Assembly: GCA_009746045.1 (NCBI GenBank) | Contig: RPFO01000017.1 | Coordinates: forward strand, 2,476,040-2,540,039 | DNA length: 64,000 bases | Origin: Mesostigma viride | Taxonomy: Eukaryota > Streptophyta > Mesostigmatophyceae > Mesostigmatales > Mesostigmataceae | Direction of reading: 5' to 3' | Part shown: positions 17,350-42,700 of the stretch, piece after piece | Layout: each line of letters begins with the position of its first letter | Numbering within the stretch: position 1 is the first letter of the stretch | Position numbers and translations under genes: made by a program | Notes under the pieces: generated by a model | Told to the model about the DNA's origin: nothing | What the model saw: the letters and a program-made list of their open reading frames with translations, nothing else | The model's database searches: none

Positions 17350-17559
17350 ATATTGCGTAATAGCGTCGGAAAATTATATCAGCATGTGCGTCGTAGAAAG
17401 ACGCGTCGATTGTGATATTCACGGCTAAATTCGGTGCTCAAACGTGAAAGTTATGAGCCGTCCGCCGTCAGCCATGGCTACCGCGTGGCTCGTGGCTCAT
17501 AATGAGGGCCCACGCGCATGTGCGCCCATAATGGCCCCCATGAATGATGCCTTCAGTAT

Positions 17560-17960
17560 TTAGCTACGCCATGCCTACCATGGGACCTCCCATGGATGTT
17601 GCAGTCAGCATTTAGCCATGCTATGTCTAAGCAGGGAGCTACTCCCTGCTGAGATGCCATGTGTACACCAGCTATCTAGCCTAGCCACATACCTTCCACC
17701 CCATATGTCATGCATGCAGGCCTTCTAGGCCCTCTCCTCAAGCCGCCTTGTGTGCTTGTGCTTGTTCTAAAGGAGGCATGGACCATCATGGCGGTGCAGG
17801 TGCACCTTGTGCACCCAGAGCGGGTGATAGTTGTACATCCTACACCTGCAGGTTGTCGCCCTGATTGTATTACAAACCCATAGATGCCGCTTTCTCAGGG
17901 CTATGTGTTACATATGCTCCCCACGGAGCTGTGATTTTAATTAATTAATTAATTAATTAG
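17560..17960 (+). mobile_element. 3' end of an ORF1-only retroposon with TTAA tail
   Basis: Contains the family 3' region (GGGAGCTACTCCCTGCTGAG, GGTGCAGGTGCACCTTGTGC, TATGTGTTACATATGCTCC), the terminal hairpin GCTCC-CCAC-GGAGC (17916-17929) and an (ATTA)n tail. There is no coding part. Confidence 0.8.
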
Positions 17961-18195
17961 CCGAGAGGCCGGGCGTTCGGAATGAATTAACATGTGTTAA
18001 GAAGTCGAAACACCATGGAAATACCAAGCATGGTGCCGCAGCAGACCCGAGTCTTGCCATAATAATTTGTATGCTGGTTTCCAGGGTTTCCGCTTGAAAG
18101 TTGGGTCAGAAACTGGACAAATCTAGACGTTTCCTTTGCCCCAGTACGTCAACATACTCGTAAAAACCTAATTATCAACCTTTGAACGCATCATC

Positions 18196-18450
18196 ATGGT
18201 CTTCTTTGGACTGCCATGCAGAACAAGAAGAGGTGGCAGAAGACTGTCCACGCTCACACACCAGCCCCTGTGGGCAAGCCACCTCCCCCCAAGCGGAAGG
18301 GGCGTTTTGCTGAGTAGTGTAGTTAGGATTTTTTAGACTAGATAGCTTAAAGTTAGGTTAGTTCGATTACGCGGCTTCCCCCACCTCCACCCATCCAGCA
18401 AGGAATATGTGCTACATGATCTCCCAACGGAGTCATGTTATAATTTAATC
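18196..18450 (+). mobile_element. 5'-truncated 3' end of the ORF2 LINE
   Basis: Carries the last ~40 codons of ORF2 (WTAMQNKKRWQKTV..PVGKPPPPKRKGRF, stop at about 18318). The 3' region GCGGCTTCCCCCACCTCCAC and the terminal sequence GTGCTACATGATCTCCCAAC with hairpin (18420-18433) and TAATTTAAT tail follow. It closely matches the C-terminus and tail of the copy at 55439-58830. Confidence 0.88.
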
Positions 18451-18486
18451 ATGGTCGTGCCACCCAACAGCCACTGAAATTCGCGT

Positions 18487-18542
18487 GAAACCTGGCGAGT
18501 ATCAAGGAGACAACCAGCGCATGCCAGAAACCTGGCGAGTAT
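18487..18542 (-). mobile_element. 24-bp SINE-like micro-insertion with 16-bp target duplication
   Basis: GAAACCTGGCGAGTAT occurs at 18487-18502 and again at 18527-18542. The 24 bases between (18503-18526) are the reverse complement of TGGCATGCGCTGGTTGTCTC plus CTTG, the 3' terminus of the SINE-like family. Confidence 0.88.
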
Positions 18543-18746
18543 ACCTGCCGCCATCACCGTCGTCTTCACCTTCGTCCCGCGAAAATGCTTGATTTCAGTG
18601 GTACATATTTGTTTGCAGCTGTCACAAAAAAAATCCAATGTTCAAATACCAGGATTTTTTCTTGAGTTCTACGGGATGTAAGGAGTCCGTCCACCGAGTT
18701 TCAGACCGAAAATCTCGTATCTACTGTGTCTGCCACGTGTCAGATT

Positions 18747-18796
18747 ACAACGCGATACATCGCGTTCTAACCCTACAACGCGATACATCGCGTTGT
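18747..18796. repeat. Two tandem 22-bp hairpins
   Basis: ACAACGCGAT-AC-ATCGCGTTGT is perfect at 18775-18796 and present with one changed end base at 18747-18768, a 28-bp spacing. Function unknown. Confidence 0.85.
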
Positions 18797-19023
18797 AAAA
18801 AAACACGGGTTAACTATTATCAATAATTGGCGACATTACTCTCATGGCTGGCTCTAGCCCCCAGCCATGCAGGTCCACAGCACAGACCTGTGCTCACTAC
18901 ATCAAGTGAGACAACTATTCCTGGACAAATGACGTTCCAACATCTCGTAAGGACTACATGTGCCATCATCCAAACCACGTCCACACATTACCAAATGATG
19001 CCACAAGTTTCAATTCATGGTTA

Positions 19024-22000
19024 TCAAAGGTCATTCTCAAGGTCCCCCAGGCTGCCGCCCATCTGAGGGGAATCGCTTCCTCCAAGGTCGAGGTCATCAT
19101 CGTCCTTGTCCTCATCCTGCAAGCATATGGCAGATCATCATGAAGGGCAGCAGCATAAGCGCCCGTAACTGTCACAATACTAAAGCAAAAGAAACCAATA
19201 AAACGGCTCATGCAAACTGGTGAACAAGGGGCTTTTAGATCTCTTTGAACGGCATTGCATGCGCCACGGAAAAACCGAATGCTGCGAATGTCATGGACCA
19301 TGGAGTGTAGGTCCGCTGTTACAAGCCAAAGAACCAGACCCAGACAGGGTGCACATTCAACACAAAAGCCTTTAAAGAGTATGGAAGAGGGTGACTGCCG
19401 ACTGGCCACCAGGTTGGATAACCTTGCTGCCACACGCAGACGCTTTTTCCCCTTGATATCTGAGTGGGTTAAAGACTCCTCCCCTGTTTCCCACTCCCGT
19501 CGTACACTTCTGTGCATCTGTGCATAAACATGTACCCTGAGGTTCCTGTTGTGCGCTGGTTGTCTCATTGATAAAAATGTACACCCGACCATGGGAGTCC
19601 ACAGCTCATGCTCCCACGAGCGCAAATATGCGCCCCTCTTGGTGGGAAGCGGACAGTCGCCACACCCCTATTTTTCTCCCACTCAAAACCACACGCATAC
19701 AGCGGCACACCCCACCACGGCACAACCCGCCGCTGCCACACGATGCATGAGCTGCACAACAAACCATCCTGCAACGCACCATCCTGATGCCAAGGCATGA
19801 GCCTAGAACTGCCCGCATGAAAGGCATGCGCTGCACGGCCCACAACACAAGGCATGTGCCACGTGCCACGTGCCACCCACGTGACGGAAGACAACCCAAG
19901 GGCAGCGTGCAATCCCCATGGCAGACAAAACACGGCCCACAACACAAGGCATGTGCCACGTGCCACCCACGTGACGGACGACAACCCAAGGGCAGCGTGC
20001 AATCCCCATCGCAGACAAAACACGGCCCACAACACAAGGCATGTGCCACGTGCCACCCACGTGACGGATGACAACCCAAGGGCAGCGTGCCGTCCCCATG
20101 GCAGACAAAACAAGGCATGTGCCACGTGCCACCCACGTGACGGATGACAACCCAAGGGAAGCGTGCCATCCTCATGGCACATAAAAAGGGCGCTGCCACC
20201 CACCTCGTCATCCTCATCGTCGCCGATGTCCAGAGCCTTGCTGACCACGTCCTTCTCGAAATCGGTGAAGTCCTGCAAGGTAGAGCCGACGGACAGAGAT
20301 CGATCACCTCAACAACCAGCACCGTCAATAATCGCGCCGATGACACAGACAACCTGCCTTGATGGGACACTTTGCACGTGGTAGCATCCCCCACACCCTC
20401 CCTGCCTAGCTGTGCCCTGAAAGATCCATCACGTACTTCTCGCGTACTTGTGCAGCTTCAAGCGTACCTGTGCAGCTTTTAGCGTACTTATGCAGCTTTT
20501 AGCGTGCCTGTGCAGCTTCTAGCGTACTTGTGCAGCTTCTAGCGTACCTGTGCAGCTTCTAGCGTACTTGTGCAGCTTCTAGCGTACCTGTGCAGCTTTT
20601 AGCGTACTTGTGCAGCTTTTAGCGTACTTGTGCAGCTTTTAGCGTACCTGTGTAGCTTCTAGCGTACTTGTGCCCCCTTCACTGGCTCCTATGCGTGGGC
20701 GGCCATACTGCCCGGTGGCATTTGGGCATGACCGCGAAATTGGACATGGATAAAACCCTGTGCCGCAGTGCTTTCCACCCACTGCCAACATGCATGCGTG
20801 CACCCAGCACCCAGCAGCCAGCAAGCAGAGCATGTCGAGCCTGCCTTTATGATGGCCCACAAACGCCATGTGTGCCACCCACCATAGCGTGTGCGGCGAC
20901 TCCTTCAACATTTTGACAATGCATACCGATGCTCTTTCTAACCCACCCACGCCTGTGCGCGCACACCCACCATGCTGAGCATGTCATCGTTGCCCTCCAG
21001 CAGCGACGGGGCGGCCGTGTCGCGCTCGTCGTCCATGAAGCGGCCCTCCTGCTCCAGAAACTCCTCAAAGTCGCCCTTGTAGGGCCGGATGAGCCGGTAG
21101 TTGGCGCGCAGGCTGTCGCGCTGGATGCGGAACGCCTTGGGGCTGATGGGCACCTGGCCGATGACTGCGGGCGCACACGCGGCACGTACATGCACACGGC
21201 ATATACAGCACCAAAAACACACAGAGCAGGTAAGCACACGGCACGTACAGCACGCAAAGCATGCAAAGCAGGTCAGCCCGCGGCAAGCAAAGCGCATGGC
21301 AAGCACAACATGCGGTCAGGCACAGGGAAAAGCAAAGGAAAAAAAAGAAGCTACGGTGGGTGCACGGAGCAGAGATTGCAGGTGGTCAGGCCACACAGAC
21401 TAAGCAGGCAAGCAAGCAAGGCCAACTACACGGCACGAAACTATAGGCACACCTGGTTCATTACTCTCCGCAAAGAGGTCCCCCCCATGCACCTGCACAG
21501 ATACCGCACCCCCCCCCTTCAGCCACCCACACGCTCCCCCCCCCCAAGATGCTCCCGCACAAGTGTACCCACCCCTCCCCCCTTTGCTCACATGCACTCT
21601 CCTTCCCCTCTTCCTCCCCCCATTCGCAGGCGCGCACTTCTTCAGTCCCACCCTACTCACACGCGCGCACTTCCTCCTCGGTGTACACGCGCGTGTCAAA
21701 GCTGTCCTTGAGCCGCACGTCGCGACTCGCGTCAAAGCAGCTGCGCATCGCCATCACGTCGCTCTTGACCGTGCGCGTGAACAGCAGCCGGTTCAGCGCC
21801 GCCGTCTCATCCTCCTCCGCATGCATCGGCGCCACCGTCACCCCCGTGCCCGCGGCTGCGACCCCGTCCACTACTTCAGCCTCGCCGGCCATGAGCGCAT
21901 CCCCCCCCGCGACTGATGGCGGGACCAGCAGTGCCGCGCTGACATCATCCCCCGCGGCCTGAACGGCGCTCGCCGACATGGCACCCATCGGGGATGCGGC

Positions 22001-22617
22001 GGCCGCGGTTGCCTGCGCGGTGACGGCGGCGGCAGCGCGGGCACGCTCCACCCGATACGCCGTCCGTGCCTTCTCCCTCAGCGCATCCACCTCCCACTCC
22101 TCCATGTCCGCGTCCAGCTCCAGCGATGCCTCCACCGCGGCGTCCTCCTCCCCCGGCTCTGACGCCGCCTCCACGCCCATAAGCGCACGTTTCTCTGGGG
22201 ACCACTGCCGCTGCTCCTCCAGGTGGGTCTCCCAGAGGTCCACCACGGCCTGCTGCGCCTCATGTTCTGCTCGCGGGTGGATGACCACGTGGGTCAAAGG
22301 GTCCTTCTCGGCCATGATGCGGTCGGGGTCTTGGCGCGAGTTCAACCACTCCTCGGTCACGCCACCCAGCTGCGCCTCCAGCTCGTCGAACTGGCGCTGC
22401 ATCTTGACCCACGCCACCGCGGGGTTTGGCTCGTCCTCGTCATCGTCGTCATCGTTGCTCATGTCGTAGTCGAAGTCTACGATCACGGGGTACTTGCCTG
22501 CATCGGGAAGGGGTGGGAGGCAAGGCAGGTGCAGGGCCATGTGTGTGAGCGGATGACAGGAGCAGTGGTTGCCTGGGTGGGCGAGGGAGCAAGGCAGGTG
22601 CAGGAAGATCGATCTGA

Positions 22618-22714
<97 letters not shown>

Positions 22715-24280
22715 GAGGGGTATTTGCCTACGAGGGACGGGGACAGCGCAGGTGCAGATGTACCGTGTGCAGGACTTTTGTGTGTGTGAGAGGAGGGACT
22801 CTTGCCTGGGTCAGGGAGCTTGCGTGCACATGCGAGGGCGGGCGGCCGGGAGGGCGGGCGGGCGGGCGGGCGGGCGGGCGGGCGGGCGGGCGGGCGGGCG
22901 GCGGGCGGGCGGGCGGGCGGGCGGGCGGGAGGGAGGGAGGGAGGGAGGGAGGGAGGGAGGGAGGGAGGGAGGGAGGGAGGGAGGGAGGGAGGGAGGGAGG
23001 GAGGGAGGGAGGGAGGGAGGGAGGGAGGAGATGAGACAAAACAAGGCTGGGGTGGAAGGGACTCGGAGCAGATGCGTATGTGCGTTCTGTGTCTATGTCT
23101 GTTCCTTGTGCCACGTAAACATGCTAGGCATCTGCTAGTGTCTGAGGCATCCATAACAGCATGCATACATACCAACGTGTGACGACGGACCCCAGGATTT
23201 CCTGTCCACAGCCAGCTGGCATGCCGCCCATCATCTTCTACGATACATCAGGTACCCGGATTACATCCACAGATTTTGCATCATTCATGGCTGGTTATGG
23301 CATGAGGTCCAGCCGTGTCAGGGTGGGACAGCCCTAATAGTCCGTGTGGGTCCCGCCTACAACTTTTGATTCTGCTCACATGAATGGACATGACCACAAA
23401 AGCCATAACATGGCCCATATAAAACGGTCTCGGTAGCACATGTATATGGCCTATGAAAGATAGCCACGGTAATCTTCATCAGTAGAATTGCATAAAGAGC
23501 AATTTAGCTCCCGGGCTCCCGACACTCACCGTTGAACAAGCCGAGCCAGGAAGGGGAGTCCCTTCCATGCACCCCCCCTGGGTGGGAGTGGCCCACACCG
23601 CCACCCGAGAAGAGCTGCTCCCCATCCGCCCCGATCGCCATGATCACCTCCGAGTCGGTCAGGTCGTCCATGTCGCCCACGATCACGCTGTCGCTGCTGC
23701 GCCCACGGCCACGCATGCCCCAGGGACCCTTGCCAACCCGCTCGCCGTCCTCCTCCTCCACCAGCCGGTCCAGCTCATCCATGTTCATGTCCAGGAGCGA
23801 GCTGAGAGGCTCGCTGCTGGCCCGGGAACCCATGCCCCCGGGCCGGGACCGGACTCCGGCCTGGCCGCCCCTCCCCTCCCACAGCCACGAGCCATCGCGC
23901 TGTTTGGTTTTCAGGACCTCGCTTAAGGATTGGGTGCCATCCCCGGGGACGATCAGGTCATCCTCGTTGTCGTACTCGTCCTCGTCCTCGAAGTCGTCGT
24001 CATCATCCTCATCCTCGTCCTCATCATCATCTTCCTCCTCCACAATTTTGCGTGACGGCGGCCGTCCGGCTCGCGCATGGACGCCTTCATGGGAACTACT
24101 GAACTTGAGATGACGGCTCGAAAACCCGAACTGCCGGAACTGCAACAGCGCACTGCTTTTCCAAGACTGGGCGCCTACACTGATGACCCGGGATTCTCGG
24201 ACAAGCGAGGATTTCGGTGCCGACACCTTGGCCAATGCCTGCAACGTCCTTGCACGTGCACGACCTGCGCACACGAACAC
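19024..24280 (-). CDS. Acidic plastid-like protein, possible pTAC12/HEMERA (PAP5) homologue
   Basis: Five exons join in phase: 23530-24280, 21661-22497, 20971-21164, 20204-20272 and 19024-19116 (stop at 19024). Exon 1 begins with about 75 Ser/Arg/Ala-rich residues almost without acids, like a transit peptide, then an Asp/Glu run, then DMNMDELDRLVEEEDG. Exon 2 opens with KYPVIVDFDYDMSNDDDDDE and continues with mixed-charge helices. The join of exons 2 and 3 gives EEVRAFIGQVPISPKAF followed by RANYRLIRPYKGDFEEFLEQ. The C-terminus is KALDIGDDEDDE then DEDKDDDDLDLGG...LGDLENDL. The C-terminal third resembles, from memory, the end of plant pTAC12/HEMERA, a component of the plastid-encoded RNA polymerase that also acts in phytochrome signalling. 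That is a hypothesis, not an alignment. No ATG is seen in frame at the 5' end, so the start or an upstream exon is missing. The gene lies head-to-head with NOM1. Confidence 0.68.
19524..19582 (+). mobile_element. SINE-like micro-insertion with 12-bp target duplication
   Basis: ATAAACATGTAC (19524-19535) and ATAAAAATGTAC (19571-19582) flank 35 bases ending TGCGCTGGTTGTCTCATTG, the family 3' terminus with one change. It lies in an intron of the acidic-protein gene. Confidence 0.65.
19840..20165. repeat. ~80-95-bp minisatellite in intron
   Basis: Four partial copies of a unit containing GGCATGTGCCACGTGCCACC, CACGTGACGGA and CAACCCAAGGGCAGCGTGC, in the last intron of the acidic-protein gene. The units carry E-box-like CACGTG. 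Confidence 0.9.
20425..20672. repeat. 20-bp minisatellite in intron
   Basis: About 12 copies of AGCGTACTTGTGCAGCTTCT, alternating with AGCGTACCTGTGCAGCTTTT. Confidence 0.92.
22617..23030. repeat. (GA)n, (GGGC)n and (GGGA)n arrays in intron
   Basis: GA dinucleotides span about 22617-22712, GGGC units about 22846-22928 and GGGA units about 22929-23028. All are inside intron 1 of the acidic-protein gene (22498-23529). Confidence 0.95.
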
Positions 24281-25148
24281 GCATTGGACATAGAGTTCTA
24301 AGACAGCGACAGGGAACTTAAACCTAACTGTGCGGCATGTGCGCTTAAGATGGCGAACTAAATGTTCGTACCTGATTTGGGGGGAATGCGGGGCCCGAAA
24401 TGGAGTGGCAGGTGAACTGTGGATAACGCAGCCATTTGCAGAACAATTGAGCCAGGCAGGACCTTCTCCCTATGCTTCAACTACAAGATATAGTCGCTAT
24501 TACGTCCATCAACCATCGCCCGGTCCTTCGGCATTCCCAACCGCAAGCGACCTGCAAACGCGGCTGCCTCTTCCGCCTAACAGCGGAATGCCGCCATGTC
24601 TACGGCGTTTTAGGTAATTGAGAGCGTCGTCATAATGGTGACAACCGGCAGCCACGCTGTGGCAAGTGGCAACACTGCAGCGCAAAAGCCGAAACGTTTG
24701 ACCTTGATGCTGTGAGCCGGCGCGGCGCAGCTCGCCTCCAGGGCACAGCGTTGGAGCCTTGGAGGTGAAGATGATGCTAGCGCCTGGCTGAACAGACGGC
24801 GGACCTGCAGAGTGCAGACAGGCAGAGAGGGCTGCGGTACAGTAGCGCCTCTCACCATCGGCCACTATAGATTCTCTGCTGCCCATGTGCGGCGTGGGAC
24901 CAGGGACACAACAACAACAACAACAACAACATCAACAGTAGCGCCTAGAAGATTATGCTGCCAGCCAGGGCTGGCAACGCCACCTAACCAGATGGTGGCA
25001 AACTGCTTGCAATTTTCGGAAGCACGCTCGCCGCCATAGCCGGCTCGCGGCTCGTTCTGTAGCTGTGCATCCAACAGGCAGGTTCTTTTGAGGATGAACT
25101 AACTGATACAGGTAATGAATTAGCCTTGTTTGCAGCTGAAAGCCGAAA
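24281..25148. promoter_or_regulatory. Divergent intergenic region between the acidic-protein gene and NOM1
   Basis: About 870 bp separate two genes pointing away from each other, so it probably holds both promoters. An (ACA)n tract is at 24907-24935. No TATA box or other core element is convincing. Part of it may be 5' leader or an unseen first exon of the minus-strand gene. Confidence 0.4.
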
Positions 25149-38651
<13,503 letters not shown>

Positions 38652-38699
38652 CAACGTTGATGATCCGCCGTTAGGGCCCTGAGGATAGTCTAGTAGTAT

Positions 38700-39260
38700 T
38701 GCCCCTGAGGATAGCCGCTACACTACCGCCTCGTCTGCCATTACAGTAAAGGACAGCTCAGATGAAAGTTATATCCCCCTCTAGTGACTATATGGTTGGG
38801 GCATGATGCAGACGATATTTGTAACTGGTTGTCTCCTTGATATTTGTAAACTTTCGTGTAATTATTTTTCTAATGAGATTAGCATAGTACTCCGTGGCAT
38901 GCCCATGCGCATGACGTACACGCAAGTACTCACTTGCTTAGAGCTCAATCATCACGTTGTACTCACGGCTAGATATAGCTAGCAATTGGCAAAAATGTCT
39001 AGCTGCTAATGAGCTTCTGTGCGTGCACACTGCACAGACGGGCCGCTGGAACTAGAGATTCTGAGACTAGAGATGATTGTCCATGCCTCCGTACGTGCAT
39101 GATATACAATAAGGATCAATCCGGTCGATTGGGCCAAGAAGCTGGCCGGCCGGCTGGCCGGGAGTCTCTGCCCCCTTCTCGTTGAGCAGCACATATGCAC
39201 CGGTAAGAGGTGGAAATTAAGAACAAAAGATTAATTAATTAATTAATAGACACGTGACTG
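38700..39260. repeat. Dispersed repeat family R1, copy 2
   Basis: Shares the palindrome-A arm, TATATGGTTGGGGCATGATG, TAGCATAGTACTCCGTGGCA and the TTAATTAATTAATAGACAC end with 12311-12820. It lacks palindrome B and contains a SINE-like micro-insertion at 38826-38839. It lies in the convergent gap between NOM1 and carbonic anhydrase. Confidence 0.75.
38815..38851 (+). mobile_element. 14-bp SINE-like micro-insertion; empty site known
   Basis: ATATTTGTAAC (38815-38825) and ATATTTGTAAAC (38840-38851) flank TGGTTGTCTCCTTG. The related R1 copy reads GACGCTATTTGTAACTTTCG at about 12451-12469, uninterrupted. This is a filled/empty pair inside the window. Confidence 0.85.
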
Positions 39261-39762
39261 CATCTCAAAAGATATGTTCCACTAGCCCCCACGCACATGG
39301 TTAGATTGTTTCAATCAATTCTCAGACAACTACCCTAGTCCTTCCACGGCATTGGATCGCCATGCGTCCAGGCATAGTTGTCTCACTTCATATGCATGTG
39401 CTATAAAGAAAATCTGTATACAAATTTGATACCAAATAACTGCATTCTTCTGTATTATGTTGATAATACACACAGCACTGAATAAATAGCACGCTGGCCG
39501 GTTCACTGTCGATCAAAGTTCTCTACTTGCCATGGTAGTACCGGTTGCTGCAAAAACAGCAATCAGCCGGTACAGCTAATGCTGGATTGAGACAACCCAC
39601 ACTAGCTCCACCTAAAAAATTTACTTACTGTTGCACTGGGGGGTAAAAAAGCCAGTGCACAGACTGTATCACGGATTGCCTCACATACATTAGATCTGCT
39701 TTCTGCATATGGGGCCATGTGCTGACGAACTTGCTGTCCGAGGTATGGAGCATTCGATAGTA
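39261..39762. other. Convergent 3' intergenic sequence
   Basis: AT-rich sequence between the R1 repeat and the stop codon of carbonic anhydrase. A block near 39330-39390 (CCTAGTCCTTCCACGGCATT, ATGCGTCCAGGCATAGTTGT) also occurs near 15115-15180. No gene is recognised. Confidence 0.5.
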
Positions 39763-42700
39763 CTATGTCCACTTCTCATAATCTGTGATCTTATACACCA
39801 GACGCCAGCGGTGCAGGGTCCCCTCTGATAAATCATAGTACATCCCGTGCAAGAAGAGCTGGTTGGAGTTGACGGCTTGTTTGATGAAAGGGAAGGTGAG
39901 CAGGTTGGCCAGGGAGACGTTGATGGACTCCTGCGCAATGAGCGTGGATAGGGCACCCGTAGGCACACAGGTGATATAGAGATTAAGTACCGTAATATAT
40001 ACAGAGGGTATCTAATACAGAGGGGGTCGAAAATGGGATCAGATGGCAGTGTCTGGTGCACAGCCAGTTAAAAGATTCCGCGATAGATTAATGTGAGAAC
40101 CCAGAGGCAACAAGTGAGCCAGCATGACGATGCAATCCACACGCAACGCCCCTACGTACTGTTTGGTGTAGTTCCCTCAAGGTGACAGAACCAGGTTTGC
40201 CTGAGCCAGCAGCCGCATATCAAGGCAAGTAAAACATTCAAGGCACACAAACAAAGCTGCAGAACAGGCCAGGTACCTTTTCGCAGTAGCGGCATTGCTT
40301 GTCAAAGGAGAGGTCGCCGCAGATGGCCTTTGTCTGTTGGCGCGCGGGCCAAGCGATCTGCACCCAGCTGTCGATGAAGTCCCTGTTGCCATGCAAGTAG
40401 CAGGGGTGTGTGATGGGCATGCGTGCAGGGGGGGATGATGCAGCAAAACGGCTGGGATGTCTAAGAATGCAATCCAAGGCACTGCAACGCAGCAAAAGTA
40501 TCCACAGCTTTAGGAACACTTTCTGAAAATGGGACATGCATCTTGCACAACGTATTAGGCCATTTGTATGAACGCCTAGTCGCCTACTGTATGACGTATA
40601 GCAAGGAGTCATCGCAACGCCAGAGACAAAAGATATGATAGCGGTACGCGGTATGACAGAGAAGGCCCCCAATGACAGCTGTCTTCCTCTCCTATATGTC
40701 CCCCTAGCTGTCATATCCCCATCATCTGCTGCACCACGCCATCGGGGCCCTTCACTTGCCACCCCATGCAGCCGTCGTCCGCTTGATACAGGCCTGATGA
40801 CGGACCTGTAAACTCACAAAGAAACCGGATGCATTTCCTGATACTCCCTGGATGCTTGCAACCGGAGCGCAATCCACTACGATGTCAAGGAGACAACGAT
40901 GTCTCCATCAAGTCAAGTTTGACCTTTTGCTACCCTTTCAAACTAATGAAGCGTCCCTTTCCCTGCCCTGCCACTTCCCCCAAGCATAGACATTTAGCAT
41001 CCCGTACTATCCCCTTATCAACTACCCACCCACCCACCCACCCACCCACCCACCCACCCACCCACCCACCCACCCACCCACCCACCCACCCACCCACCCA
41101 CCCACCCACCCACCCACCCACCCACCCACCCACCCACCCACCCACCCACCCACCCACCCACCCACCAGCTGTTACCCAGACATCAGCACCCACACGCGCG
41201 CTCACACCCATCCACAACATCCACATCCCTTGTCCTTCCCTGCCACAAACAGGATACTCCCTTGCAATCCATTCCCTGATGTTGCACCGACCCGCTCGTG
41301 CTTGCAAGCCGTCCACCAATTTGCTTGCGCCCTGTCATGTCTGCCCCTCCCCCCCCCCATCCCTCCCTCCCTCCCTCCCTCCCTCCCTCCCTCCCTCCCT
41401 CCCTCCCTCCCTCCCTCCCTCCTCCCTCCCTCCCTCCCTCCCTCCCTCCCTCCCTCCCTCCCTCCCTCCCTCCCTCCCTCCCTCCCTCCCTCCCTCCCTC
41501 CCTCCCTCCCTCCCTCCCTCCCTCCCTCCCTCCCTCCCTCCCTCCCTCCCTCCCTCCCTCCCTCCCTCCCTCCCTCCCTCCCTCCCTGCCTCCCTCCCTC
41601 CCTCCCTCCCTCCCTCCCTCCCTCCTGCCCTCCCTCCCTCCCTCCTGCCCTCCCTCCTGCCCTCCCTCCGCCCGCCCGCCCGCCCGCCCGCCCGCCCGCC
41701 GCCCGCCCGCCCGCCCGCCCGCCCGCCGCCCGCCCGCCCGCCGCCCGCCCGCCCGCCCGCCCGCCCGCCGCCGCCGCCCGCCCGCCGCCCGCCCGCCGCC
41801 CGCCCGTCCGTCCGCCCGCCCGCCCGCCCGCCCGCCCGTCCGTCCGCCCGTCCGCCCGCCCGTCCGCCCGCCCGTCCGTCCGCCCGTCCGTCCGTCCGTC
41901 CGTCCTTCCGTCCCTCCTTCCGTCCCTCCCTCCCTCCCTCCTCCCTCCCTCCCTCCCTCCCTCCCTCCCTCCCTCCCTCCCTCCCTCCCTCCCTCCCTCC
42001 CTCCCTCCCTCCCTCCCTCCCTCCTCCCTCCCTCCCTCCCTCCCTCCCTCCCTCCCTCCCTCCCTCCCTCCCTCCCTCCCTCCCTCCCTCCCTCCCTCCC
42101 TCCCGCCGCCCGCCCGCCCGCCCGCCCGCCCACCACCCGTCCACCCGTCCACCCGTCCACCCGTCCACCCGTCCACCCGTCCACCCGTCCACCCGTCCAT
42201 CCATCCATCCATCCATCCATCCATCCATCCATCCATCCATCCATCCATCCATCCATCCATCCATCCATCCATCCATCCATCCATCCATCCATCCATCCAT
42301 CCATCCATCCATCCATCCATCCATCCATCCATCCATCCATCCATCCATCCATCCATCCATCCATCCATCCATCCATCCATCCATCCATCCATCCATCCAT
42401 CCATCCATCCATCCATCCATCCATCCATCCATCCATCCATCCACCCGTCCACCCGTCCACCCGTCCACCCGTCCACCCGTCCACCCGTCCACCCGTCCAC
42501 CCGTCCACCCGTCCATCCATCCATCCATCCATCCATCCATCCATCCATCCATCCATCCATCCATCCATCCATCCATCCATCCATCCATCCATCCATCCAT
42601 CCATCCATCCATCCATCCATCCATCCATCCATCCATCCATCCATCCATCCATCCATCCATCCATCCATCCATCCATCCATCCATCCATCCATCCATCCAT

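Noticed and set aside
19850-20165. Spaced repeats that might be a CRISPR array
   Set aside because: The ~90-bp units are repeated throughout, including the 'spacer' part. It is an intronic minisatellite.
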